DNA of 64,000 bases from Latrodectus hesperus (GCA_037975125.1 CM075853.1:73138109-73202108), one strand, 5' to 3'. Numbered from the stretch's first letter, positions 12,580-25,286 are shown. Made by a program: numbers and translations. The notes: a model not told the origin generated them from the sequence alone.

Positions 12580-14251
12580 GCTATTACAAATATAGAAATT
12601 ATTCATTTAAGAGTTTTCATGAAAGAAATTTGATGTATTAATTTTATCAAGGTTGACACAAGATATTTTATGAAACCTGATAACAAAGTGAAAGAAACTA
12701 AAAACTCATTTTAATATAATAAAGAAAAAAGTTGCAATTAAAGATAATTCCAAAAAACATTCTTATTTTTTTTAAGCAAAATTGAAGTTTTGTTAGCTTA
12801 TTGTAATTGGTTTAATAATTTATTGTTGATAGTCAATCCTATACAATATCCTATTGCAGATATAGTAACATCAAGAGTTGTATTCTTTTGGTAAAATCAT
12901 AAAAGTAATGAAGAGAATGGTTTTAAAAGACTAAGAATATAATTAGAGTTAATTGTTTCTATTTTTATATTATATGAAATTCACTGAATATTAATATTCA
13001 AAAGTAAAATTTTTGAGTTAAAATATATTTTCCATATCTTCCTTTGTGAAAATTGCATAAAATTTCAGTTCACCAAGGATGAATTTGTTTATCAATGAAA
13101 TTTAGGCTGAAATAAATGATTTAATATGCCTTTTGGAAAGTGTTTTTCTAATGATCAGTGGACTCCACAAAATTCATCCAAAGATTAATTTTTGCATAAT
13201 TCGGAAAAAGGAAGAATTTCATAATTTTTAGAAGATATTAAATCATTACAAACGAATGTAAAATTTCAAGATTGTATTGATAAGAAATTTGATCCTGATG
13301 AAGATATAATAGATAATTTTTATTTTAACTTACTCTTTCAATGTTGAGCATCTATTTAACATGGGTTTTCTGTGAGCAAAAGTTAAATGGTAGAAAATTT
13401 AAATAATCAATCACAACTGTAGCTAAGTGCATCATGCATGTCCAAAATATAGGAGGTGTCAACAATTGCGCATACGCTCATTTGCTGCTGGTATCAGGCA
13501 AAAGTATAAAATATTTAAATTCATTAAAACCGAAAAAAAAGCTGATAACAGAAGGAAAGCAAAAAGAACTTGAAGAAAATTGATGTATTGAAAAGCAGAA
13601 GGGTTTGAAAGTTGATATATACGAACTTGAAAAATCTACTATATGAATTGCTGAGGAAACAAAGAACAGGTTAAATCTACTTAAATTGCAAAATCAAACA
13701 CTAATCGCTGTGGTGCTTCAGGGAAGCAATAGTTAGTATTCAGTATTAATAATGAATTAAATGCAAAAACTTTTGATATGGAAAATTGGTATTTTCTAAC
13801 AGCAATATTTTGTATGTATAAATAACCAAGAAATTTGAAAATGTGAACTAAGGAATAATTAAAGAAGTAGAAAAGTCTAGCATATATGGATGTGAAATAG
13901 TATAGTTTTAAAATGGTTTGAAAGTAAAAAGAAGAAAAGTTTAGAATTGCTATTAAATAATAATTGGGGAAAAATCACATCCTGGAAACTTTACCTAATA
14001 GTTGTATTTATTTTGTTTTGAATAAGTATATTTGAAAAGAGGTTAAACATATTTTGAAATACTCAATAAATTAATAGATAGGAATCTAATGAAAATGTTT
14101 AAGAACTCTAAAATTACCCATTATTTTATAGCATATATAATTCTCTAAAGTATAATGATTAATTAAATAAAATTTTTTCTGTTATAGCTGTGTAAATGTA
14201 TTGAAGGCTTTTGAAGCAGTCATTAAAAATAATTCTAATTTAAATAAATAT
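12580..14251. other. Intergenic AT-rich DNA with one decayed coding-like stretch
   Basis: No intact gene. The only coding-like segment is 13539-13736, listed separately. The remainder shows no recognisable repeat ends. Confidence 0.5.
13539..13736 (+). pseudogene. Decayed coiled-coil-like coding segment, unidentified
   Basis: One frame stays readable for 65 codons with only two internal stops (in EEN*CIEK and STI*IAEE). It is rich in Lys/Glu/Leu, with stretches such as KQKELEEN and EETKNRLNLLKLQNQT. The frame ends at TAG 13734-13736. The composition suggests a coiled coil, as found at the ends of some transposon-borne proteins, but no family motif is visible. It could be chance in A-rich sequence. 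Confidence 0.25.
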
Positions 14252-14478
14252 TCTCATTAATTTTTGCCGAGCTGGCAGCCGAATGGTTAGCGCTCTTGCC
14301 TTCGGTTCAACAGTTCGTGGGTTCGAATCCCACCTTGGGCATGGATGTTTGTAGTGGTTCGGAATCCACTTTAAGCCGTAAGTCCCAGTCTAATTAGCCC
14401 TCGTGTGCAAAAAATGACCGTTGAGCGACAAACAACTCTTGGAACAACTCTCTTGCAACAACTCTCATTAATTTTTGC
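14252..14478 (+). mobile_element. tRNA-derived SINE (family 1), with 16-bp target-site duplication
   Basis: The body starts near 14268 with GCCGAGCTGGCAGCCGAATGG, which carries an A-box-like TGGC..A..GG, followed by a perfect B-box core GGTTCGAATCCC. A non-tRNA body follows (GGTTCGGAATCCACTTTAA..., AAAATGACCGTTGAGCGACA), then a variable tail of ACAACTCT-like units. The 16-bp sequence TCTCATTAATTTTTGC occurs perfectly at both edges (14252-14267 and 14463-14478), showing a recent LINE-mediated insertion. A second copy in inverse orientation is at 38596-38771. Confidence 0.92.
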
Positions 14479-15042
14479 AATAATTTATTTCTATTTACAA
14501 ATATAGCTGAAAAATGTTGCATATGCATAATTATAAATTTGGTTAAGAATTTTTAAAATAAAAAAATCTTGAATATGAATGTCGATGCCTCCTGGAAAGC
14601 TCTTTAAAACTCATGGAATTTGATTCTTAGAAATCTGTGTGAATCCTGGTGTAACTTTATTTTGTGAAATTTTGTCATAATCAAAAGTTATTATATTAAC
14701 TAGAATTCAAAATTGCTATTTTAAATCTTTATAAGATTTGTTTATAGAAATTGAACACTGTTTTTTAATGAAACTAACAAAATAATAGCTTCTTTTAGTA
14801 TCTATTTGTAAAGGATTATATTTCTCTTAAATGAAGAATCTTCTATCTATCTCAAGTTTCTAAAATGCCATGAAATGTTTCTTTCCTATGTCTATCGCGT
14901 GATCAATAGATAATATGTAAAAATAAATCGTCAATTATATTTTTTATAAGGAAGCGAATAATACCTATATTGGCTGAGAACTAGTGGCTCAGTAACTTCA
15001 AACCGCTTCTTGTTAAAATTAGCAAAGTAATGCATCATTTTC

Positions 15043-15290
15043 TGTGGGCAGTGGTTGTTAAGGTGTGACCACGTACTCTCCCTCACGGGGTTGCTGGAGC
15101 TCCGTGGGTTGGGGACATGTCCACGTTAACATATGACGTCCAGTCCTTCTGCTGTTTGTGTCATGGATGTGGAGTGGAGGGTGCTAGCTCAGGTGTGACC
15201 TCGACACCTGATTGTGGTTCACTATTAAAGCGCACTTGGTGATGGCCAAACCTGTTAATCTTAATGTAAAGTCTGGGGCTCGCCTGCTTT
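15043..15290. repeat. Unclassified GC-richer repeat-like island
   Basis: About 250 bp with a base composition clearly above its surroundings. It holds two copies of AGGTGTGACC (15061 and 15191) and a hairpin with 8-bp arms (TCAGGTGT at 15189-15196, ACACCTGA at 15204-15211). It runs into a CTATATATA tail. No open frame. The composition and simple-sequence tail fit the 3' end of a retroposon, but there is no A/B box or recognised family. Confidence 0.4.
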
Positions 15291-15294
15291 TATC

Positions 15295-15318
15295 TATATA
15301 TATATATATATATATATA
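15295..15318. repeat. (TA)n microsatellite
   Basis: About 24 bp of TA repeats directly after the GC-richer island. Confidence 0.85.
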
Positions 15319-17229
15319 AATATTGTTTGAATCTTTCACATTTTGTAATTGAATTTATATTATTTGAATAGATTGCTTGTATAATATTAATATTATACAT
15401 TATTGTATTACGTAACTTATACGTTATTGTATGCTATTACTTTACTAATAAGAAGCCTGTGCAACAGCGTATAATGTAGTTGTGGATCTCCTTTTTCCTG
15501 AAAAGTACATCACTAACTTTAAACCACAATTACGAAGGTCATCACAATTTTAACTATCATTACGAGAAAGTAATGACTATTCTGTTATATAAAAAAATGG
15601 AAAACACATTTATAAATGAATAATATGTTTAAATATGAATCTTCTTTTACTTTTCTAGATAATCAGCTACATCTAAACATTTATAATATCTAATTAAAAG
15701 CTCAGAGTTCTTATATTATTCTCTGCTGGAAGTTCATTAAACCAAATATTTACTATATTTCGTACCTGCAGGTTACAATCAAATTTTTATTGGAATATTC
15801 AAAGAAGACTACGGCGAGCCATTTAAAAATAGGAACAGAGGAGTGTGTAATGATTTCGACGACTGTGAGATAGCGCTGCCGTTGCAGAAAAGTGTTGTTC
15901 TGGATTCTTAAAAAAGGAAGAATGGTGGGACTGTTTAGAATACTAGATGTATATTTTCGTTTATAAAAATTTTGTTTAACATTATTTTGTGTTTTGTGCA
16001 ATCTAGAAGATAACAAATTTTTGATTGCTTAAATGATGCGTGATAAATTTGCGGCACAAATTTACTTCAGCCCCATAACAAATGCTTTCAAGAGGAATTG
16101 TTCTCGTCTTCTGCCCATCCTCACGTTGTTGTTGCAACTCTAGAATTACTGAATCAATTTGGAAGAATTACTGAATCAATTTGGAATGGAAATTTTTGAT
16201 AGGACCTTTTTTGCGAAAAATTTTTGGTAGTGAAGCAATTTCCACCATTTACCTAAACTAGAATGGTTTCTGGGTTGTAGATGATTCGGAAGTAAAGAGT
16301 TGGTCAATGCAATGATAATTTGGGTTGATGAACAGGCGGCAGAAAAATATAGCAGGTGACCAACATCACAGTTATTTGAATGAAGAAGATTGTTTTGCAC
16401 AGAGGAATGAGGGAAGTTCAAATATGTAACTGAACTGAAATATGTAACAGAATTATTTAAAGATGAAAAAATTGAAATTTAAAATGTATAAAATGAATGT
16501 TTATAAAAGAATATATTTTTTAACGTTAATTGAATATCTTTTTCTCATTAGATATGTCAACACTCAGATATGTTTAAATATTTTTTTTATCTGCTAAGTT
16601 GGATATTTTATTTCTCATTAGAAATCAGCATGAATCATGTACTCCTATGCTTTGAACCATTTGGCTTCTTTGATTGATTGGAAAGAGCGGAATGATAAGG
16701 ACCGCCTCGGCTTTTATAAGGGGCTCAATTAACTATATATATAATGACTTATTTATAATTTATCTTCTGAATCGTTATTTGGCAAACTTTCTCTTCCGAG
16801 CGTTCTTAGTCATGATTGGCTATTAATTACAGAGTATGTTTCAGATATATCATGCCATTAATTATTGTGTATTTTCGCAGAAAGCGAAAGATTACATTTA
16901 TTTCCGTTTTGGATTAATTTATCATAATTACAAATTTATGAATTTCTTCCTTATTATTTTTAAAGGTCTAACTTGCAAATTTATTCCTTTATCAGAAGGA
17001 TATAGATATTGGATTGAGGGAAAGTTAAATACATAAATTTTTTTGATACATTTCTTTTTTTGTTCTGTTTAATATGAAGTTTTTTTTTCTCTCTCTATTG
17101 GTATAAAGTCCAGTTCGAAAAATTTAATAAATAAATTATTTTAAATTTGTGAAAAATATACATAATAACGACAGTTAAGCATTCAAGAACTTGTATGAAA
17201 TCTCATTATGGTTATTCTTCCTCAGTATA

Positions 17230-17442
17230 TTGGGTTGTTCGGAAAAGTAGTTTCGTTCTTTATGTGAAAATGGAAAACGTATAACTAATAAATATATTAA
17301 ATTGTATACTGTCAATTTTAGTCCAACATCTTTTACCATCTTTCCGGTGGTAGTTTGATTCCACAGTCATAAAATGGTTAGTTTTTACTAGCAAAAAACT
17401 GATTGAGGTGGGTAAAACGAAATTACTCTCCAAACAACCCAA
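17230..17442 (-). mobile_element. Internally deleted mariner element (MITE-like), 213 bp
   Basis: Terminal inverted repeats start TTGGGTTGTTCGGAAAAGTA on the left and TTGGGTTGTTTGGAGAGTAA on the right (read inward), each followed by TTTCGTT. Both ends are bordered by TA (17228-17229 and 17443-17444), the mariner target duplication. On the minus strand the interior still reads CGIKLPPERW then stop, KMLD, like the C-terminal end of mariner transposases (GI.KLPERWQK.ID). So this is a mariner with its middle deleted rather than an unrelated MITE. Confidence 0.75.
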
Positions 17443-20400
17443 TACATATAAATTTCCCATTATTAATAACAGCTGATTGTTTGATTATGGAAAAAGTTCC
17501 TCAGTACCGTTAAATGTGAAAGTAGTTAAAATAACCGATCAATTTTATAATAGAGAAACAAAGTGATAATTGTACTCTTATAATTTCTTTCTTTTAATCA
17601 CTAAGTGAACTAAATTTCTTTTTCCTTTTTAAATGCAGAAATGAATGCTGGTTAGGTTACCATTGTGAAAACCATTCAATGATTACCATTAGAAAGCATT
17701 ACAAAGAAAATATACAATAAATTTTCGTTGTAGAAGGAAATTACTTTTTCGAATGCTTGGCATTTTTAATTAAAAAATTTTGCCCTGTAATTTTCAACTA
17801 ATAACGTGAAATGATTTTTGACTTTAAACTATAATAAGAATCCAGTTTGAGAAACATGCATCATATTAAAATCGCTAATTTTCTTAATTTAAGTTTTTTG
17901 TATAAGCTATTTTTGTTGTTAAACGTCTAATTTAAAAAAATTTTAAGCAGAAAAATATACATTTATCTAAACTGATAAATTATATATTTTTTAATTGCCG
18001 TATAATGTACCTACGTTCAGTTTGTGAAATTTCTTAAGGCTATTTTAAATTAAATTAAACAGTCCTAGTCATATTGGAACGCAGAGAAAGTTTGTAAGCA
18101 TATATTAAATACTTATTTTGATACAAGCAAGTGTACAATTTTCAAATTAACTCAGTAAAGTTATTGCACTTGGTTCATTTAATCATTTGTTGTAACTATA
18201 TTTTAAACATTTCATGATATAGAAGGAATAGATATTTAATTTGCTGTTGATAGATGCACTCGTAATGAAAAGTACGCTGTAAAACATTCTTTAAAATTTC
18301 CTAAAGAATTTATTATTTATTTGTATTTTACGAAGCATTTAAAAATGAGGAATTTATGAGAGTGCTCTCGATTAAATAGAGAGTAATAAGTATAGAATAA
18401 AAGTGTTTTGGTTTGAAGAAAATCTAAGTTTATACTTTTAAGAATTGATTGATAGCTGAGCAATTTAAGATTTCCCAAAGCCGATAAGTTGAAGTGTATC
18501 AGTTTGTACGCTTAGTCTATATTCCTTACCTTATCGCCTGCACCGGTCGAATGAAAGTAATTTTATGAGTCATTAACGTTCTCATGAATTAATGGATAGT
18601 GTCCCCTACGTTGGCTCGTTTTGGAAACATTTCTTAGGGATAATAGATTTGAAATTTTAAAATTTTTTCATTTATTACTAGAAAATATGAAAATGTATTA
18701 TTTTGTCAATATTATTAAATAAAATATACATAGTAAAAGATTCAATTGATATTTCTCTAAAAATGAATTTTTGATATTAATTATGGAATTTTTATGAAGA
18801 TCTGAATCTTTGAATATATATAAGATGGTAACTCTACTTGTTTTCTAAAATAAATTAAAAAAATTTTTTAATAAAATAAACGTCAATTTTTTTATTGAAA
18901 TTATTATAATGCAAAATGTTAACACGGAATTTATTTACTTTTTTTCCCTTTCATTCATACATTTCATGTATAATACCTTAATAATTAAATTAATTTTTGG
19001 ATACATGCACACATCTATATCTATATTCGGAACTTTAAGATAATTCCTTACATTTTTTAAAAAGGAAATATCTTTAAAATATTTCCTTTTATAAAAGGAA
19101 ATATTTTTAAATTTTTATATTGATATTTAATTTCTTAAAAAGGATCAAAATATTTTATTAAAAAATATTTGAATTCATCATAATAACAGAAGCAATAAGT
19201 TCGAAAACAGATAAAAATATATAGATTAAAAAATTTGTTTTTTTCAAATTTTCTTAACTTTTAAGATAAATCATATACAGGCAACACAACACTGTATCCT
19301 TTTTCATTTTCCATACTTGTTCGTTTCTATATTCTACTATTTTATTATTTATTTTACTGAAAGATGCTTCTCTCTGACAATCTCTGACTAATAGACTATG
19401 TTTTTACATTTCAGGTACTTTATTTACTATTTCTGGTCTTTCAGTATGATCTATTGGACTATTCTATATAGATCATTATTTTTGATTTAGGTTTTTATTC
19501 AGACATATTATTAAAACCAGATCTATATAATCTAGTTTATAGAGCTGGTTATTAAGATAATCAATGTTTATTTGTCAATGATGTTGGTAAAAATAATATT
19601 GTGAATTGCTTACTTTACTTAATAACATTTGAAATTATTTGACATTCTATTATTTTGTCATTTAATGATTGGGATATCATTGAAAAATGCTGCAATGGTA
19701 AACAACATTTAAGTCTTTATGAAATTTATCTTAATCCATTGGATCCAGTAAAGTAATCACTTTTAAATTCAATGTTATTAGAAATTTTGTAGATAAGAAA
19801 ACTATGTTTCTCATCTAATTTTACACTTGCGTTCTCGAAGCTAAGTATAAAATTTTTTAAAGTTTGATTTTAGGAAAAGAAATAGCTAATTTAGTATTAA
19901 TGTCGTTATAACTGTTTCTAATTTTAATCCAATATGAAACTTAGCATATTGTTTCTTGGACATTGGAAAACATCTCATTTGTATATTTTCGTCATCATAT
20001 ATCAAATGCAAAATACACTCTTGGTTATAATTTTCTACAGTTTCTTTTTTCACTTTTAATGACAAGAAATGTTTGCTCCATCTTACAAATTGTTACGTCT
20101 TTAGTTACTCAATAAAAGAAAATAAAACAAAAAGAAAAAGCTTGTTATAACTTTTTCTTTGAAATAAATATTTATCTACATTTTTTATATTAATAATATT
20201 TTTAATTGTAATAAAATATTAGAGATTTCAATAGGATACACATATATTGTAATAATGTTATTAATTCTTAATAACAAGAAGCATCTAAAATATCGTATAT
20301 CAATCTATCGTAAGACTGCAAACATTTTTTATGGTTTTTTAATACACACGATTATTAAAACTGTGTCTTTTTTGTAAGTAATATTTATTGTTTAAATTTC

Positions 20401-23144
20401 CTATAAAGCTATTAACGTAAAATATTTTTAAGCTGAGTTTAAATTAAGGTTTCATACATGATTTAAAATATAATCGATAGGATTTAAATATTTATTAAAA
20501 ATAAATAAATATCTGCAGTGTAATTGTAGATATAGCTGGAATAAAATTCAAGCATTTTTTTTATTATTGGAGTTTTTTATTATATCAATCTGTGCCTTAT
20601 AGATTACCATATGTCATACTTAAAATATGAGTATATAAGAAATAAAATAAATTTGAATATAAGAGAACAATAGTATATAGTGTTTTCAAACAAGTTAGAA
20701 ATATTAAAAAATTCTCTTTGATTTTGGAACCATATTTATTTTAATTTTTTTTTTAAATTTGCAATGAATACGGAAATAACAAAGGTAAAATTAAGTTATA
20801 ACATTTTTATTGTGGTTGAAATTAATTAATTATTATCTTTGTGTTCCCTTGCAAAATTATGTTTAAATTTTTTTTTATAATGAACTATTTTAAAATCGAA
20901 GCAGATGTGAACTAAATATCTGTCATTTTTACTGACTCAACCAACAAATGTAGAATAATTAATATTTAAATGAACTAATGTTATAATTATTCTTGAAAAA
21001 TTTTAAATTTTAAATCAATCTTAATTTTGACTCAAAAATATATATGAGTAAAGCATTTTCAACAAAACGAAAATGTTGATATTTCTATATTTTTAATGAC
21101 AGACAGATTTTGGTATTTCATATGCATATCTGGGCGGAAAAATTCAAAAACTTGTTAAAAATGGTTTTTTTTTCAGACAGAAGTTGAAGGAAGCTCTTTT
21201 CGGTTCTAAGAGAGATTATTGAAACTTGATATTTGCATAATATTTTCCCGTTAGGAATTTCAGACTTATAAACAGAATTAATCCACTCATATTTATAAAA
21301 ATTCAAGTTTTTATTATATTAATATGTTTTTTTTTGATTCTTCAAACAGGAAGAGTAAAAGTGCTCCCAGCTTAAATATTAGCAGGATTAATTCAATATG
21401 CCAAAAGACGACCGTAAATTAAAAAAAAAATTAATAAGTATAGATAAATCCTCAATTTAAAATGATATTAAATTGCAAAGGATATAACTATTACACACAA
21501 AAAATAATACAAATAATTAAAATAAACAATAAAGTGTAAAAATAAATAAAATACTAATATTATGTATTAAAAATTAATATAGAAATTTATGCAAAATTTA
21601 ATATTATTAAATACTTTGTTTTTCTATGTATATTAATTCTTCTCACAACTATCCTCAATATTAGAATGTATATTTTCGAGCGCATTAATGAATTTAATAT
21701 ATTGATCAATAGTTTTTTTCTTCCAAACATGAAAATACCTTTATATGAGTTTGTTTATTAAGTGTCCACATTGTCTAGATTTAAAAAAATCTTTATTTTA
21801 TAAAACATACAACTTACTTAATTTTTACTAGTGACAGGAAAGAGTGATATATTTTTCGAATAAAAATTTTCATTCCCTTCAAAAGCAAAGCTTTATGATT
21901 CTTTATAAATTAAAAGAATGAAATGCGTGAGTTTGTAGCGTTATTTTGATCTCTATAAATGCTTCCTAAATATTTTAAAAAGGACAAAATCTTTAATTTT
22001 ACACCATTATTCAGTTATTCTATCATTCAAAATGAGGTAGTTAAGTTTAAAACAAGCAAGCAAACAGAAATCGCAAACAAAAAATATTTGTTGAGTGGTA
22101 AAAAAGGATTCTAGGAAAATTTTATCGATAATATTCATCAATAAAAAGCTTACAATAAAATAAACTTATAATTCAATCTTATTCAAGATCATATCAAAGC
22201 ACATTTGTGGATTGCATAATTTTTTTTATATCACACATTGATTTTAGTTGACAATGCTCAACAAGGATTCGTTTGATTTCATTGTTAAATCGATATACGA
22301 GAATTTTTTATCTCGTAAATTTTGTAAGCATTAACTTATGATACTTGCGATAGGCTAGTATGATTTGGTTTATCCATATTTCTTCGTCATAATATTAATA
22401 GTATTCAAATATGGCTAAATCAAGCTTTTGATCTATTACTTTAAGGTATTGAAAAGGTCTCAAATTAATAGATTAAAAGTCACTGTGCTCTCTGAAGAAC
22501 ATCTTTTGGCATAAATTTTGTATTCAAAAGCATTATAAAAGTCATCTGGATTAACCACTTTGTTATTTTAAGAAATACATCACATTTGCTGACAGCTATG
22601 TCTATTTTCATTTCAACAACCGACATGGAATAATTTCCGATTGTTTTTTAAGAATATGCTTACGATTTCTGTCGCCTGTATCTCTACATACACACATGTA
22701 TTCATTGTTACAAAACCTTTGTAAAAACCAATTCTTATTTATAATGGTTAATGTTATTTTTAGTTATAATTATGGTAAAAATGTTAATTTACTGATTTTT
22801 TTTCATGTTTCAGCAAATACTTACTGTTTTATTTGAAAGGTACCCAAAACATATCACTTGTTTTAGGGTATAATTAATTTAAAAATAGTTTTAAAGTTAA
22901 CTTAATACTCACCAAATAATTATTAAAGTAACTAATGTATCATGATAATTTTTTTGCTGTAAAAAGCACATGTTCGAGCAAGGTTTTCATGCAAAATAAG
23001 ATTTTTGTGAGTTGTTTAACTTTAATAAAATCGTTTTATTACTATGCAATTATTTTCACTGAATAGGTATCAAAAAATCTTTGAATTGTTAGGTAGCGAT
23101 TGTTTTAATTGTTAAAATAAATTAAAATATCTTATTGTAATAAA
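17443..23144. other. Intergenic AT-rich DNA
   Basis: No gene, RNA gene or bounded element recognised in 5.7 kb. The only structure noted is a three-arm repeat at 19060-19104. Short open frames (for example the minus-strand one at 21118-21306) have no motif. Confidence 0.5.
19060..19104. repeat. Three-arm direct/inverted repeat
   Basis: AAAAGGAAATAT at 19060-19071, its inverse complement at 19079-19090, and the same direct unit again at 19093-19104. Either of two alternative hairpins could form. Confidence 0.6.
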
Positions 23145-24434
23145 ATGCATATTAATTTCAAGGATAGAACAAAAGAAGAAAAACATCTTATAAGAAATTA
23201 CATCTTTAAGAGAAACATATTATTTAGATGCATAAACGAAAATGGAAAAAAATTTTTTTTCTATGTTATTCCAAAGAATATGAGAAAAATTACAGTAATT
23301 AAATTCCATGATCTTATGGGACATTTTTATGTTGACAGAACTGTAAATAAGATAAAAGAATTGTATTGGTTTCCTTATATGAAACGTTATGTACGAAGGC
23401 ACATTTCGAAATGTTTTGAATGTTTAATAAACAAAACGCCTTCAAGAAAACAGCCTGGCTTGTTAAATCCAATTAAAGCAGGTCGTAAGCCTTTTGCAAT
23501 TATACATATGGATCATTTAGGACCTTTTGTTTAGGGTTTTAAAGGTAATCAAGAATTTCTGGTCATGATAGACAATTTCACAAGATTTGTCCAATTAACT
23601 CCAGTAAAGAGTACGTCAACATCACATGTACTGAAGGCTCTGAAAAAGTTTGCAAATATTTATGGTCTACCTGAGAAAATAATAACAGATTGAGGAACTT
23701 GTTTCACTTCGCATCAATTTCAACAATATTGTGCTGAAAATGGTATACATCATACACTGAATTGTACGAAGCGAGCATGTGAAAATGGGATGGTTGAAAG
23801 AGTTAACAGAACAATATTGACTACCATAACAACTGGTATGGAAGATCAGAATCATAAAGATTGGGATGTTAAAATACATGAAGTTGAGAGAAACTTGAAC
23901 AATTTTGTAAACAAATCAACGAACAAGACACCATTTGAATTGCTCCATGGTTATTCTCCATGATTCAACGATGGAATTTTGAGAAAGTTAGCTGATGAAG
24001 AAGCTCAGAGTTGGCAAGATCCATCTACAGTGCAGGAAGAATCTCGAAGACATACAGAAGAAATTCAACAAAAAATGAAGCAGTATCATAATAAAAAGAG
24101 ATGTAGAGCAATGACGTTTGAACGAGGAGAGATTGTCGTAATGAAAAAAGCCCCGAAATCTTCAGGCCAACTTACGAAGACACAATTTAAGAACTGAGGC
24201 CCTCTTATTGTTACCGAGGTATTGCCAAACGATGTCTACCGTGTGACTCAGGTGGAAGAAAAAAAGGAAGGCTACTTCTACGCAACAACAGCTCACATTA
24301 GTCAACTAAAACCATGGCTAAATGAACTAGACTCGGATGAAGATAGTGATATCGATAGTGCCAATAATGATGACGATGACTATTCTCTGAACAGCCCTAG
24401 ACGCAATCCACATAGATCCACTCGCAAAGACTAA
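23145..24434 (+). pseudogene. Ty3/gypsy-type integrase remnant, four in-frame stops
   Basis: A single frame of 430 codons (429 sense or stop-interrupted positions, then TAA) encodes the integrase end of a retrotransposon Pol. Visible parts: the HHCC zinc-binding module (FHDLMGHF ... CFEC) around residues 48-90; core-domain catalytic positions in HMDHLGPF, in IITD just before a stop, and in ENGMVERVNRT; a C-terminal part with FERGEIVVMKKAP and LPNDVYRVTQVEE; and an acidic tail. Stops: TAG 23532-23534, TGA 23691-23693, TGA 23961-23963, TGA 24195-24197. There is no frameshift. Protease, reverse transcriptase and RNase H are absent upstream, so the element is 5'-truncated. The three TGA codons stand where the family usually has Arg (CGA). 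Confidence 0.88.
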
Positions 24435-24984
24435 AGCTGAATGAGGGATCCTAAATGGTGAGATCTTTAAATTTTATTTAAATAAAAAGTTGTAATTAAA
24501 AGGCAATGAACTTATCATAAACTATTGACTCTCAAAATAAATAACTTTAAAGGTCATTTACTGTATACTGAAATATTCATCAAACAATATGAAAATCGGT
24601 TAAATTTATTCTGTGAATGATTTAATATTCCTAAGTTCATTTATTTTCTAGTAAACTTTTGTTGTAAGTATTTTATTAGAATTGTATCAAGAATAACTTT
24701 TGTGGAAAAAGTGTATTATATATTATTATAGTTTTTTTTTGTAATCAAACATAATAATTTTCTACTTTTAATGGAAGATGTGTATTATTAATGATTATAA
24801 TTACAGTATTTGTTTGCGTGAATGAAAAATAATGATGGTTATGTAGTTAATAATTTATTTAATCTGCTGAGTTTAATCTAAGTGTTAATGTTAATATTTG
24901 TTGTATTAATTAGTAATTGAGTATTATTACATCAATTGAGTACAATTGTAAGGTCAGTCTGGCCGAATGTTAGCATCAAGCTGT
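24435..24984 (+). other. Probable 3' non-coding part of the gypsy-type element
   Basis: AT-rich sequence between the integrase frame and the SINE, with no open frame. It would belong to the retroelement if the polypurine tract at 25287 is its own. Confidence 0.4.
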
Positions 24985-25239
24985 AATATTACTTAAAAGG
25001 GCGCTCCGTGGCTGAGTGGTCTAAAGCATCACCGCTAATCGCTTGAGAGCGTAGGAGTGTGGGTTCGAGTGATGTTCACCGTGGCCCTGGGTGTTTTCTT
25101 CGTTATTCTTCTGTGGTTGTACATCTGTCATTGTGCTATTTGTCCTATTATCGACGAAGACTTACAAGCGGATCTCAAGAATCAAGCATACAAGTCTGAA
25201 TATATGTAATGTAATAAATAAAAAAAATATTACTTAAAA
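24985..25239 (+). mobile_element. tRNA-Ser-like SINE (family 2) with 14-bp target-site duplication
   Basis: The head GGGCGCTCCGTGGCTGAGTGG is tRNA-like, with a Ser/Leu-type A box (TGGCTGAGTGGTCTAAAGC). ACCGCTAATCGC resembles the Ser(GCU) anticodon loop, and the B box is GGGTTCGAGT at 25061-25070. A non-tRNA body and an ATAAATAAAAAAA tail follow. Perfect 14-bp duplications AATATTACTTAAAA flank it (24985-24998 and 25226-25239). It lies between the integrase and the polypurine tract, so it inserted after the LTR element was in place. Confidence 0.9.
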
Positions 25240-25286
25240 AAATGAGATGGCAGTGTTGTCATGTTAAGAGAGATGTACAAGTAATT

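Larger units (their letters stand above)
14479..17229. other. Intergenic DNA with short repeats, no gene
   Basis: Apart from the GC-richer island at 15043-15290 and its TA tail I see no gene. A 22-bp unit GAATTACTGAATCAATTTGGAA is tandemly duplicated at 16143-16186. The region 15750-16450 is less AT-rich and may be old repeat DNA, but no family can be named. Confidence 0.45.

Noticed and set aside
14268..14345. A functional tRNA gene at the SINE head
   Set aside because: The cloverleaf is imperfect, a fixed non-tRNA body follows, and flanking duplications plus a second copy show it is a SINE. The same reasoning applies to 24999-25085.
15753..16421. Two minus-strand frames of 87 and 81 codons
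   Set aside because: No motif, no splice or start context and no similarity that I recognise. The region is somewhat less AT-rich, but evidence for a gene is lacking.
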